Assembly (NCBI RefSeq): GCF_004118285.1
Contig: NZ_SDHY01000001.1
Span: forward strand, 620,001-684,000
Direction of reading: 5' to 3'
Source of the DNA: Aquirufa rosea
Lineage (GTDB): Bacteria; Bacteroidota; Bacteroidia; Cytophagales; Spirosomataceae
DNA length: 64,000 nucleotides
Part shown: piece by piece, positions 1 through 7,987 of the stretch
Layout: each line of letters opens with the position of its first letter
How positions within the stretch are numbered: position 1 is the first letter of the stretch
Translations under genes and position numbers: made by a program
The notes under the pieces: model-generated
What the model was told of the DNA's origin: nothing
The model's input: only the letters and a program-made list of their open reading frames with translations
Databases searched by the model: none

Positions 1-450
1 GTATTGTTGCGTTTCTTTTAAATAATTCAACACTGCCACGACCAATTTTTCGGGCTCATTGCTACTCATTTCTTTCAGCATAAAGAACTTGAATCTTAAA
101 AGCTGAGCCAATCGTTTGGAAAATTGAAGGTGAATTTCTGGATGCTCCTTCATTAGTGTTTGAAAACTAGCTTTGGAAAGACGAATCACGGTAGATTTTA
201 CCAATGCAAAGGCTGAAGCAGCATAAGGTTCGTCATCAAATAAAGGAATCTCCCCAAAGCTCTCCCCTGGATTTATCAAACGCTGAAGATACTCTTTGCC
301 GTCATCCGAAATGTTCACCCATTTCAATTGTCCATCGACCAATTGGTAGTAGTAAGCACATTCCATTCCCTCGGAAAAAAGCACTTCGTTTTTTTCCAAA
401 GTGCGATAAGTAGCCCCCCAAGAAATAAGTAATTTTTCGTCGATCATCAT
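1..450 (-). CDS. Crp/Fnr family transcriptional regulator (C-terminus beyond window edge)
   Basis: Reading the complement from an ATG at 450 gives an open frame to the window edge (150 codons). The product starts MMIDEKLLISWGATYR and carries a cyclic-nucleotide-binding-type beta barrel with the family pattern NPGESFGEIPLFDDEP at about residues 61-76, followed by the start of the long dimerisation helix. The DNA-binding helix-turn-helix would lie outside the window. The visible part has only one cysteine, so it lacks the N-terminal cysteine cluster of oxygen-sensing FNR; the effector cannot be told. It is transcribed away from the nos genes from a shared intergenic region, and Crp/Fnr proteins commonly control denitrification genes, so regulation of the nos cluster is a reasonable inference. 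Family assignment is firm, the target is not. Confidence 0.85.
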   Translation of the reverse strand, partial: MMIDEKLLISWGATYRTLEKNEVLFSEGMECAYYYQLVDGQLKWVNISDDGKEYLQRLINPGESFGEIPLFDDEPYAASAFALVKSTVIRLSKASFQTLMKEHPEIHLQFSKRLAQLLRFKFFMLKEMSSNEPEKLVVAVLNYLKETQQY

Positions 451-500
451 TGAAAATTTAAGCGAAACAAGCTCATTCTTTTCAGTTCAAATATGAGCTA

Positions 501-520
501 AATCATGTCAATTTATGATT
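501..520. promoter_or_regulatory. Candidate Crp/Fnr-type operator upstream of nos cluster
   Basis: An inverted repeat AATCAT-8 nt-ATGATT lies between the Crp/Fnr gene and the nos cluster. Size and symmetry resemble Crp/Fnr-type sites, though the half-sites are not the canonical TTGAT or TGTGA. No convincing TAnnTTTG promoter box was seen between it and the cytochrome gene. The region is AT-rich, so chance is possible. Confidence 0.3.
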
Positions 521-688
521 AAAATCACATTTATACAAAGTGCTTAAAAATGAACACAATAAGCTGATTTTCAATTATTTAAGTAACCTATTATATATAT
601 GCATTAGGCTCAAGAGCCACTTTATGACTGCACGCATAAAGTTCGAAAAATCTGAGCGATAACATTGTCCCAACAAAAAAATCAAACA

Positions 689-1168
689 ATGAAAAAAGTA
701 ATAATGATGCTTGCTCTTGGCCTTTGGCTAACGTCCTGTGGAGGTAATGAAGGATCAAATTCTTCTGCGGATTCAAGTGCTTCAGCTAGTTCCACCGAAA
801 GCAGTGGTGCCAACCCCGATTATGATCCAAAACGTGGTACTGGAAAATTTACCGACGTTGTTGTCAGCCCAACTTTAGACAAAGCCTTAGCAGAAAAAGG
901 GAAAGCTACTTCCGATGTTAAATGTAGCAGTTGCCACAAATTAACTGATGAAAAATTGGTTGGTCCAGGATGGAAGGGTGTTACTAGTCGCCATAGCCCA
1001 GCATGGATTTTAAACTTCATGACTAATACCGATGAAATGATCAACAAAGACCCGGCAGCTCAAGCGCAGTTGGAGATTTGTTTGGTTAGAATGCCAAATC
1101 AAAACCTTAGTGATGATGAAGCCAAATCACTTTATGAGTTTATGCGTCAAAATGATGGCGTAAAATAA
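689..1168 (+). CDS. Cytochrome c lipoprotein of the nos cluster
   Basis: A 159-residue protein with a lipoprotein signal peptide ending in a lipobox (LWLTSC) and a Ser/Ala-rich linker, followed by a single class I cytochrome c domain. The heme is attached at CSSCH (about residue 90), and MPNQNLS near the C-terminus probably supplies the axial methionine. I chose the ATG at 689 because it gives a proper signal peptide; an upstream TTG in frame adds eight residues without one. It sits 24 bp before nosZ. In Bacteroidota nos clusters such a cytochrome is thought to pass electrons to N2O reductase, replacing the NosR route; that role is inferred from position. The final residues (ESLYEFMR-type) are typical of small c-type cytochromes. 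Confidence 0.85.
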   Translation: MKKVIMMLALGLWLTSCGGNEGSNSSADSSASASSTESSGANPDYDPKRGTGKFTDVVVSPTLDKALAEKGKATSDVKCSSCHKLTDEKLVGPGWKGVTSRHSPAWILNFMTNTDEMINKDPAAQAQLEICLVRMPNQNLSDDEAKSLYEFMRQNDGVK

Positions 1169-1192
1169 ATATTCACCAAATAATTAAAGCAC

Positions 1193-3172
1193 ATGAAAAC
1201 TAAGTTAACCAAATTTCTGCCGCTATTGATGCTTGCTGGATTGGCTATCCAATCTTGTAAGCCAAAAAATGCTGGCAATGCTTCTTCCTCTGGTTCAGCA
1301 GAAAAAGCTTATGTTGCCCCCGGCAAATACGATGAATTTTACAATTTAGTCTCGGGAGGTTTTTCTGGACAAATGAGTGTCTATGGCCTTCCAAGCGGTC
1401 GTTTGTTCCGTGTTATTCCTGTATTCTCTGTTGATCCAGAGAAAGGATATGGTTACAGCGAGGAGACCAAGCCCATGTTAAATACTTCTCATGGATTTGT
1501 GCCTTGGGATGATTTGCACCACACGGAGCTTTCCCAAACCAATGGAGAAGTGGATGGCCGTTGGGTATTTGGTAATGCCAACAACACCCCTCGTGTAGCT
1601 CGCATCGATTTAGCTAGTTTTAAAACAGCTGAAATCATTGAATTACCGAATAGTGCAGGTAATCACTCCTCCCCTTTCATTACGGAAAACACTGAATACG
1701 TAGTGGCAGGCACTCGTTTCTCTGTTCCACCAGATAATGCCAATGGAGATATCCCAATTAGCACTTACAAGGAAAACTTCAAGGGATATATCAGTTTTAT
1801 TTCGGTAAAAAAAGAAAGTGGTGAGATGGATTTAGCCTTCCAAATTGAATGCCCAGGTGTCAACTTTGACCTAAGCCATGCTGGAAAAGGCAAATCCAAT
1901 GGATGGTTCTTCTTCAGCTGCTATAATACCGAACAAGCCAATACCTTGTTGGAGGTCAATGCTTCCCAACGAGATAAAGACTTCATCATGGCGGTGAACT
2001 GGAAAAAAGCAGAGGAATATATCAAAGCAGGAAAAGCTAAACGTATTGCCGCCAAGTATGCACATAATAAATACAACGAGAAAACACATACGGCAACTTC
2101 CGAAATGAAAAAGGATGTGTTGGTGTTGGATGCCAAAGCATTAAAAGATATATGCTATTTTATTCCTTGCCCTAAATCCCCTCATGGCTGTGATGTGGAC
2201 CCCACAGGTGAATACATCGTTGGATCAGGTAAATTAGCCGCTTTGATTCCTGTATTTAGCTTTGATAAAATGATCAAGGCCATTGAAGGAAAACAATTTG
2301 ATGGAGACTTTGAAGGTATTCCGGTAATTAAATACGAGGCTGCCTTGTATGGAGAAGTGAAAAAACCAGGACTTGGACCATTGCACACTGAATTTGATGG
2401 AAAAGGAAATGCCTATACTACCTTTTTTGTATCCAGTGAGGTGGTTAAATGGAACATCAAAGACCTAAAAGTGTTGGATCGTGCTCCCACCTATTATTCC
2501 GTGGGCCACTTATGTATTCCGGGTGGAGACAGCAAGAAGCCCAACGGAAAATACCTAATCGCTTATAATAAAATCACCAAAGACCGCTACTTGCCAACCG
2601 GCCCAGAATTAACCCAAAGTGCCCAACTGTATGATATTAGTGGGGATAAAATGGAAATGATTTTGGACTTCCCGACCATTGGAGAACCGCACTATGCGCA
2701 AGCTATTTCTGCTGATTTAGTGAAAGATCGTTCTATTAAGTTTTACAAAATCAATGAGAATGAAAATAAGTATGTGACCAAGGGTGAAGGACAAGCCAAA
2801 GTGGTTAGAGAAGGTAATGTGGTTCATGTGTACATGACTTCTATTCGCTCTCACTTTGCTCCAGATAACATAGAAGGCATTAAAATGGGAGATGTGGTAT
2901 ATTTCCACGTAACCAACTTGGAACAAGATTGGGATGTACCTCATGGCTTTGCCATTAAAGGGGCAACCAATGCCGAACTATTGATCATGCCTGGTGAAAC
3001 ACAAACTATAAAATGGGAACCTGATAAAGTAGGTATTTTCCCAATGTATTGTACCGACTTCTGTAGTGCACTACACCAAGAAATGTCAGGATACATTCGA
3101 GTATCTCCGAAAGGAAGTAATGTTCCTTTAAGCTTCAGCCTAGGTAAAAATAAACCGATTGCCAAAAACTAA
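1193..3172 (+). CDS. nosZ: Nitrous oxide reductase, clade II lipoprotein form
   Basis: This enzyme reduces N2O to N2 in the periplasm, the last step of denitrification. The 659-residue protein begins with a lipoprotein signal (LAIQSC, about residue 22) rather than a twin-arginine signal, which places it in the Sec-dependent clade II group. The N-terminal beta-propeller shows all seven expected CuZ histidines, in DDLHHTE (two), DLSHAG, SPHGCD, GPLHTE, VGHLCI and GEPHYA. The C-terminal cupredoxin domain has the CuA ligands CxxxCSxxHxxM (residues in YCTDFCSALHQEM) plus the upstream DVPHGF histidine. The catalytic residues therefore look intact. No nosR or nosX is present nearby, as usual for clade II. 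It follows the cytochrome gene closely and is followed by a strong stem-loop. Confidence 0.97.
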   Translation: MKTKLTKFLPLLMLAGLAIQSCKPKNAGNASSSGSAEKAYVAPGKYDEFYNLVSGGFSGQMSVYGLPSGRLFRVIPVFSVDPEKGYGYSEETKPMLNTSHGFVPWDDLHHTELSQTNGEVDGRWVFGNANNTPRVARIDLASFKTAEIIELPNSAGNHSSPFITENTEYVVAGTRFSVPPDNANGDIPISTYKENFKGYISFISVKKESGEMDLAFQIECPGVNFDLSHAGKGKSNGWFFFSCYNTEQANTLLEVNASQRDKDFIMAVNWKKAEEYIKAGKAKRIAAKYAHNKYNEKTHTATSEMKKDVLVLDAKALKDICYFIPCPKSPHGCDVDPTGEYIVGSGKLAALIPVFSFDKMIKAIEGKQFDGDFEGIPVIKYEAALYGEVKKPGLGPLHTEFDGKGNAYTTFFVSSEVVKWNIKDLKVLDRAPTYYSVGHLCIPGGDSKKPNGKYLIAYNKITKDRYLPTGPELTQSAQLYDISGDKMEMILDFPTIGEPHYAQAISADLVKDRSIKFYKINENENKYVTKGEGQAKVVREGNVVHVYMTSIRSHFAPDNIEGIKMGDVVYFHVTNLEQDWDVPHGFAIKGATNAELLIMPGETQTIKWEPDKVGIFPMYCTDFCSALHQEMSGYIRVSPKGSNVPLSFSLGKNKPIAKN

Positions 3173-3178
3173 TCTTTG

Positions 3179-3206
3179 GGGAGTATGGAATAGCTTCCAT
3201 ACTCCC
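3179..3206 (+). terminator. Intercistronic stem-loop after nosZ
   Basis: A perfect 12-bp stem (GGGAGTATGGAA pairing with TTCCATACTCCC) closes on a TAGC loop, six bases after the nosZ stop. It is followed only by TTAATTCCC, not a clear T-run, so it is more likely a partial terminator or an mRNA 3'-end protector than a full stop. It would let nosZ message exceed that of the downstream accessory genes. Confidence 0.6.
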
Positions 3207-3231
3207 TTAATTCCCTAAAATTTTAGCTATT

Positions 3232-3792
3232 ATGAAAGCTTTATCGATTATCCTTTGTTCAGCCTGGCTATTGTTTAGCACAGCATGTTCCAGCTCAGAA
3301 ACTGATACCTCATCTGCCAGCACAGAAAGTACTACTGCAACAGGAGGACAAGAAAATGTGAAAGATGATGATTCACAGCAAGATGTAGTCAAAGTAGCCG
3401 TGGGTTCTAAAGACCATACTACCCTGGTGGCTGCCTTAAAGCAGGCGGACTTGGTCACTTCTCTATCGAACGCAGGTCCTTTTACGGTTTTTGCCCCTAC
3501 CAATGCGGCTTTTGACAAATTAGACAAGGCCACTTTGAATGCCTTAATGACAGATGAAAAAAAAGCTGACCTACAAAATATTCTCCAATACCATGTAACT
3601 GTATCTGCCCTAAAAGCTGACTTTCTTCAAGATGGTCAATTATTAGGCATGGTAAATGGAGATAATGTAATTGTCAGTCTAAAAAACGGCAAAATTATTC
3701 TGAACAATTCAGCCACCATTGTTGCCTCCATACCCGCCTCCAATGGCATGATTCATGTCATAGATGGTGTATTATTACCTCCTAGTAAATAG
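3232..3792 (+). CDS. Fasciclin (FAS1) domain lipoprotein in nos cluster
   Basis: A 186-residue protein with a lipoprotein signal (LFSTACSS, about residue 19), a low-complexity Ser/Thr/Glu linker, and one FAS1 domain over about residues 55-185. Family signatures are visible: TLVAALKQADLV, GPFTVFAPTNAAFDKL, LQNILQYHV and GMIHVIDGVLLP. FAS1 domains mediate adhesion or protein-protein contacts; no enzymatic function is known for most bacterial members. It lies between nosZ and the NosL-type gene in the same direction, so it probably belongs to the nos transcription unit, perhaps as a scaffold for cytochrome or NosZ maturation on the periplasmic face. That role is inference from position. Confidence 0.88.
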   Translation: MKALSIILCSAWLLFSTACSSSETDTSSASTESTTATGGQENVKDDDSQQDVVKVAVGSKDHTTLVAALKQADLVTSLSNAGPFTVFAPTNAAFDKLDKATLNALMTDEKKADLQNILQYHVTVSALKADFLQDGQLLGMVNGDNVIVSLKNGKIILNNSATIVASIPASNGMIHVIDGVLLPPSK

Positions 3793-3808
3793 TTTAAATT
3801 GCCTCCTC

Positions 3809-4807
3809 ATGAATACTCAGAAACTTGGAAAACCAGCCAGAGTACTATTATTAATTTCTTCTTTACTCTTGCCATTGGTGGTATTTTTACCCATTTGGAA
3901 AATTGAATTAGACGCACCTCAATATCCAGAGGGTCTAACGCTTCAAATTCATGCCAATGATATCCGTGGAAACGTAGATATCATCAATGGCCTTAATCAC
4001 TACATTGGGATGAAGACCATGCACAAAGAAGACTTTATTGAGTTTAGTATCTTACCCTATATCATCATTGGTTTTTCCGTTTTGTTTCTGCTAGGTGCCT
4101 GGCTTAACCGAAAAAAATTATTGTACACACTATTCGGTGCATTCGTTTTATTCGGGGTAGTGGCCATGGTGGACTTTTGGAAATGGGAATATGATTATGG
4201 CCATGACCTAGATCCTAATGCTGCTATTCAGGTGCCCGGAATGGCTTATCAGCCTCCGCTGATTGGCTTCAAGCAATTATTGAATTTTGGGGCATATTCG
4301 ATACCAGATATAGGAGGATGGATATTTATAGTCATAGGTTTGATGTTACTGACTGGGGTCATTTTGGAATGGCGTTTTTCCAAAAGCCCCAGATCAGTTT
4401 TATCTTTCCTCCCCCTGGTTTTCCTACTAAATTCCTGTCAGGATGAGGTTAAACCCATCCAAGTAGGAAGAGACAATTGCCATTTCTGCAAAATGGGTAT
4501 CAGCGATATCCGCTTTGCTTCGGCTATCCTCACCCAACAAGGAAAAACTTATCCCTTTGATGATATCAAATGTCTATTGAATTATTTATCGACCGATAAA
4601 GACATAAAAGTCAAAGACATTTATGTCAGCAATTTCTCAGGAAAACATGAATTGGTCAAAGCCTCTAGCGCCTATTTTCTGGCAAGCCCCAGCTTGGGAA
4701 GTCCTATGGCAGGTAATCTGGCAGCTTTTCAAGATAAAAACGAATTAATTAAAAACAACCAAGCTTTTGTTGGAGAAGAAAAGACTTGGGAAAGTATTCA
4801 GCCATAA
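3809..4807 (+). CDS. nosL: Multi-spanning membrane protein fused to NosL copper chaperone domain
   Basis: A 332-residue protein in two parts. Residues 1-195 contain about four hydrophobic segments (near 11-30, 81-101, 104-124 and 172-192) with a soluble loop after the first. Residues 213-332 match NosL, a Cu(I)-binding lipoprotein that supplies NosZ: DNCHFCKMGISDIRFASAI holds the CxxCxM-type metal site. The NosL part is preceded by FLPLVFLLNSC, which looks like the lipobox of a free-standing NosL now buried inside the protein. I use the ATG at 3809; the open frame extends upstream into the FAS1 gene but without good signals. Its stop overlaps the nosD start (TAATG). The fusion is discussed as a finding. 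Confidence 0.85.
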   Translation: MNTQKLGKPARVLLLISSLLLPLVVFLPIWKIELDAPQYPEGLTLQIHANDIRGNVDIINGLNHYIGMKTMHKEDFIEFSILPYIIIGFSVLFLLGAWLNRKKLLYTLFGAFVLFGVVAMVDFWKWEYDYGHDLDPNAAIQVPGMAYQPPLIGFKQLLNFGAYSIPDIGGWIFIVIGLMLLTGVILEWRFSKSPRSVLSFLPLVFLLNSCQDEVKPIQVGRDNCHFCKMGISDIRFASAILTQQGKTYPFDDIKCLLNYLSTDKDIKVKDIYVSNFSGKHELVKASSAYFLASPSLGSPMAGNLAAFQDKNELIKNNQAFVGEEKTWESIQP

Positions 4808-6051
4808 TGTATAAAAAAACGTACCTGATACTTATTATTTTCTTTCTTAGCTTTTTGGCTAAGCTAGAGGCAAAAACTTGGTGGGTTGGCAAAAATGAAA
4901 GCTTACATAGTCTAAATCAAGCCATTCAATCAGCACGGGCTGGGGATGAAATTCGGGTAAAAAAAGGAGTCTACTTCGAACGTAACTTGATCATTGACAA
5001 ACCATTGACTTTGATTGGAGAAGGATTACCTGTGTTAGATGGTGAAGGAAAGTACGAGATCATTTCCATCAAAGCTTCCTCTGTAAAAGTAATAGGATTT
5101 CATATTCGTAACTCTGGAATTTCTAGTCTAAAAGATCTAGCTGGCATCAAAATTTATGATGCACAGGATGTTCAAATCGTCCATAACCTCATCACGAACT
5201 CATTTTTTGGCATTTATACCCAATACGGCAAAAACTGTCAGATCAAAGATAACCAGATTGTAGCTTACGGAAAAGAAGAGCAACAAAGCGGCAATGGCAT
5301 TCATTGTTGGAATAGCAGTTACATGCACATAGAGGATAATGTAGTCAGTGGACATCGAGATGGGATCTATTTTGAATTTGTTACTCAGTCAATTATCAAG
5401 AATAACCGTTCATTCCGAAACCTTCGCTATGGTTTACACTTCATGTTCTCCAATCACGATACCTATATCTCCAATGTTTTCACTAATAACGGAGCTGGGG
5501 TCGCGGTTATGTTTTCAAACCACGTCAATATGTTTAATAATACCTTTCATCAAAATTGGGGAGATGCTTCCTACGGTATTTTACTGAAAGAAATTTCCGA
5601 TGGAAAAATTCAAGGAAATCAATTTAAAAAAAATACCACAGGCATTTACCTAGAGGGGGTAAGTCGGGTGAATATGTCCAGAAATACTTTCTCCTCCAAT
5701 GGCTGGGGACTAAAAATACAGGCAAGCTGCCAAGATATGAACATACACCAGAACAACTTCATCAACAATACATTTGATGTAAGTACCAACGGCAGCTTGG
5801 TACTGAATAATTTTGATGGAAACTATTGGGATAAATACGAGGGCTACGATTTAAACAAAGATCATTTCGGAGATATCCCATTTAGACCTGTCAGTCTTTT
5901 CTCCATCATATTAGAAAAAAATCCTACAACCCTCATCATGTTCAGAAGTTTCATTTCGGCTTTAATGGATAAAACGGAGAAGTTAATTCCAAGCCTAACA
6001 CCTGAGCAATTGAAGGATCAAAGTCCACGCGTTCAACCTATCCCTTTATGA
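4807..6051 (+). CDS. nosD: NosD, periplasmic copper-site maturation protein
   Basis: A 414-residue secreted protein with a signal peptide (about residues 1-23, LIIFFLSFLAKLEA) followed by a right-handed parallel beta-helix of the CASH/NosD type. The repeated short turns rich in Asn (such as NNRSFRNLRYGLHFMFSNH and NTFHQNWGDASYGILL) are the helix rungs. NosD works with the NosFY ABC transporter to supply the sulfur and copper needed for CuZ assembly in NosZ. The ATG at 4807 overlaps the preceding stop codon, which supports it over an in-frame TTG 21 bases upstream. The end overlaps nosF by four bases, a sign of translational coupling. Confidence 0.95.
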   Translation: MYKKTYLILIIFFLSFLAKLEAKTWWVGKNESLHSLNQAIQSARAGDEIRVKKGVYFERNLIIDKPLTLIGEGLPVLDGEGKYEIISIKASSVKVIGFHIRNSGISSLKDLAGIKIYDAQDVQIVHNLITNSFFGIYTQYGKNCQIKDNQIVAYGKEEQQSGNGIHCWNSSYMHIEDNVVSGHRDGIYFEFVTQSIIKNNRSFRNLRYGLHFMFSNHDTYISNVFTNNGAGVAVMFSNHVNMFNNTFHQNWGDASYGILLKEISDGKIQGNQFKKNTTGIYLEGVSRVNMSRNTFSSNGWGLKIQASCQDMNIHQNNFINNTFDVSTNGSLVLNNFDGNYWDKYEGYDLNKDHFGDIPFRPVSLFSIILEKNPTTLIMFRSFISALMDKTEKLIPSLTPEQLKDQSPRVQPIPL

Positions 6052-6746
6052 TTATCACAGAACATTTACATAAACGATTTGGAAGTCAGCAAGTTCTGAG
6101 AGATGTACATATCACCTGCCGACCAGGAGCCTGTATTGCATTAATTGGACCCAATGGAAGTGGTAAGACAACTTTAATTAAAAGCATATTGCAAATGGTT
6201 ATTCCAGACAGAGGTAAAATCATCTTCCAGGGAGATGACATCACCGGCCAATGCGAATACAGAGCCAAGATTGGATTTATGCCACAAATGACCCGCTATC
6301 CTGAAAACATGACGATTGGTGAAGTCATTTCCATGATGATGGACATTCGCAAGGATCAAAAAAACCGAGATGAGGAATTATTAGAACAATACCAGCTCAA
6401 GGATATTTATCATAAACGAATGGGAACTCTTTCAGGAGGTATGAGGCAGAAAGTAGGGGCTTGTTTGGCCTTCCTTTTTCAACCTGATGTTTTCATTTTG
6501 GATGAACCTACGGCAGGCTTAGATCCACTTTCCACTGAAATTTTGAAACAAAAAATTATTAAGGAGAAAAGTAAAGGTAAAACGACTATCATTACTTCCC
6601 ACGTGCTCAGTGAATTGGACGAAATGATTTCCGAAGTGATTTATATGCATGAGGGACAAGTGCTATTTCAAAAGTCGATGGAGGATTTAAAACTAGCCAC
6701 CCAAGAAGTTAAACTTTCCAAGATGATTGCCAAGATGATAGCCTAA
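6048..6746 (+). CDS. nosF: NosF, ABC transporter ATPase for NosZ maturation
   Basis: A 232-residue ABC ATPase with Walker A GPNGSGKT (residues 34-41), Q-loop FMPQMTRYPENM, signature LSGGMRQK (about 127) and Walker B VFILDEPTAGLDP (about 148). The H-loop histidine is in TSHVLSELD. With the NosY permease and periplasmic NosD it forms the system that drives CuZ-site assembly. It starts inside the last codons of nosD (ATGA overlap) and is four bases from nosY, so the three are one operon. All catalytic motifs are intact. Confidence 0.95.
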   Translation: MIITEHLHKRFGSQQVLRDVHITCRPGACIALIGPNGSGKTTLIKSILQMVIPDRGKIIFQGDDITGQCEYRAKIGFMPQMTRYPENMTIGEVISMMMDIRKDQKNRDEELLEQYQLKDIYHKRMGTLSGGMRQKVGACLAFLFQPDVFILDEPTAGLDPLSTEILKQKIIKEKSKGKTTIITSHVLSELDEMISEVIYMHEGQVLFQKSMEDLKLATQEVKLSKMIAKMIA

Positions 6747-6750
6747 GCTT

Positions 6751-7518
6751 ATGAACAAGATATATAAACATGTCATGGTAGATATCATTCGCAATCGAAT
6801 GGTCTTATTTTACACGCTACTCCTATTTATAGTTTCGCTTAGTATATTTAGTTTAGAAGATACCTCTTCCAAAGGCATATTAAGCATGCTTAACATCATC
6901 TTGATGATAGTTCCGTTGGTGAGCCTCATATTCTCCACCATTTATATGTACAACAGCGGAGAATTTATCGAATTATTATTGAGTCAGCCTCTTAAAAGGA
7001 ATACCATTTGGTGGAGTTTATTTATTGGCCTTTTAACGGCCTTGGGGCTTGCCTTTCTATTAGGAGCAGGCATAGTTATTTTGATTTTTGAGACTAGTCT
7101 TCTTGGGCTTATGTTGGTCTTATGTGGACTACTTTTGAGCTGTATTTTCACCGCATTAGCCTTATTAGCTGCGGTATTGACCAAAGACAAAGCCAAGGGC
7201 ATTGGTTTGTCCATCATGCTTTGGCTATATTTCACCATCATTTTTGACGGTATAGTGTTATTTATGCTTTTTCAGTTGTCTGATTATCCTATTGAAAAAT
7301 TCATGATTGCCATAAGCATGTTCAACCCGATAGATTTAGCTAGAATCCTTATTTTAATGCAATTAGATGTATCTGCCCTGATGGGATATACAGGAGCCAT
7401 TTTTAAAGATTTTTTTGGCACAGCAAGTGGAATTAGCCTCTCTTTTGGCACTTTGGTTTTGTGGGTAATTATTCCATTTATGTACTCCTTACGATATTTT
7501 AAAAAGAAAGATTTGTAA
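6751..7518 (+). CDS. nosY: NosY, ABC transporter permease
   Basis: A 255-residue polytopic membrane protein with about six transmembrane segments, including LFYTLLLFIVSLSIF near the N-terminus and FGTLVLWVIIPFMYSLRYF at the C-terminus. It matches the ABC-2 type NosY permease by topology and by the position directly after nosF. The conserved sequence GEFIELLLSQPLKRNTIWWS resembles the coupling region shared with other NosY proteins. It is the membrane partner of NosF in the NosDFY system that matures nitrous oxide reductase. Confidence 0.92.
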   Translation: MNKIYKHVMVDIIRNRMVLFYTLLLFIVSLSIFSLEDTSSKGILSMLNIILMIVPLVSLIFSTIYMYNSGEFIELLLSQPLKRNTIWWSLFIGLLTALGLAFLLGAGIVILIFETSLLGLMLVLCGLLLSCIFTALALLAAVLTKDKAKGIGLSIMLWLYFTIIFDGIVLFMLFQLSDYPIEKFMIAISMFNPIDLARILILMQLDVSALMGYTGAIFKDFFGTASGISLSFGTLVLWVIIPFMYSLRYFKKKDL

Positions 7519-7570
7519 GCTTCAAATAACATTTACCGTAATGCTGAAAACAATAAAAAATATACAAAAG

Positions 7571-7912
7571 ATGAAAAAGCCCTTGTATCTATTAATCATT
7601 TGGACATGCCTGGTAATGGGTACCATGTCCGCCAAACAGGTAGGACCTCATTTTACTCATTTGAACAAAAAACAAAAGGTCTATGAAGTGGAAGCAAGCT
7701 GTGGTACTTGTCAATTCGATATGCCTGGAGATGATTGCCAATTAGCCATAAAATTCCAGGATAAAAAGTATTATGTTGTGGGTCCAAACATCAATGATTA
7801 TGGTGGAAGCCATGCGACCAATGGCTTTTGTAAGGCGGTGAGAAAGGCACAAGTCCAGGGCAAGATTTTCCGAGAAAAATTTGTGGTTAGCTATTTTAAG
7901 CTTCTTCCATAA
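7571..7912 (+). CDS. DUF6370 family secreted cysteine-rich protein
   Basis: A 113-residue small exported protein: signal peptide LLIIWTCLVMGTMSA, then the DUF6370-like core EVEASCGTCQF...DDCQLAIKF...YYVVGPNINDYGGSHATNGFCKAVRKAQVQGKI. Four cysteines (CGTC, DDC, GFC) are the family's hallmark and could bind metal. An alternative ATG at 7541 adds ten residues; the start at 7571 gives the neater signal peptide. It closes the nos run, 52 bp after nosY (22 bp if the earlier start is used). Function is unknown; given copper-handling neighbours and CxxC chemistry, a copper or redox accessory role for NosZ is plausible but inferred. Confidence 0.75.
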   Translation: MKKPLYLLIIWTCLVMGTMSAKQVGPHFTHLNKKQKVYEVEASCGTCQFDMPGDDCQLAIKFQDKKYYVVGPNINDYGGSHATNGFCKAVRKAQVQGKIFREKFVVSYFKLLP

Positions 7913-7987
7913 AGCAAAGTGCGCTCTTATTTGCCAAAAAATCATCGCGATCGATACTTGTCATAGTTGTAGAGCAGGTGCCAAGAT

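Noticed and set aside
204-413. Plus-strand 69-codon frame at the window start
   Set aside because: It is antisense to the Crp/Fnr coding sequence, which has clear family motifs.
3764-3808. Upstream extension of the NosL-type gene into the FAS1 gene
   Set aside because: The added residues have no signal or family match, and the ATG at 3809 lies just after the FAS1 stop.
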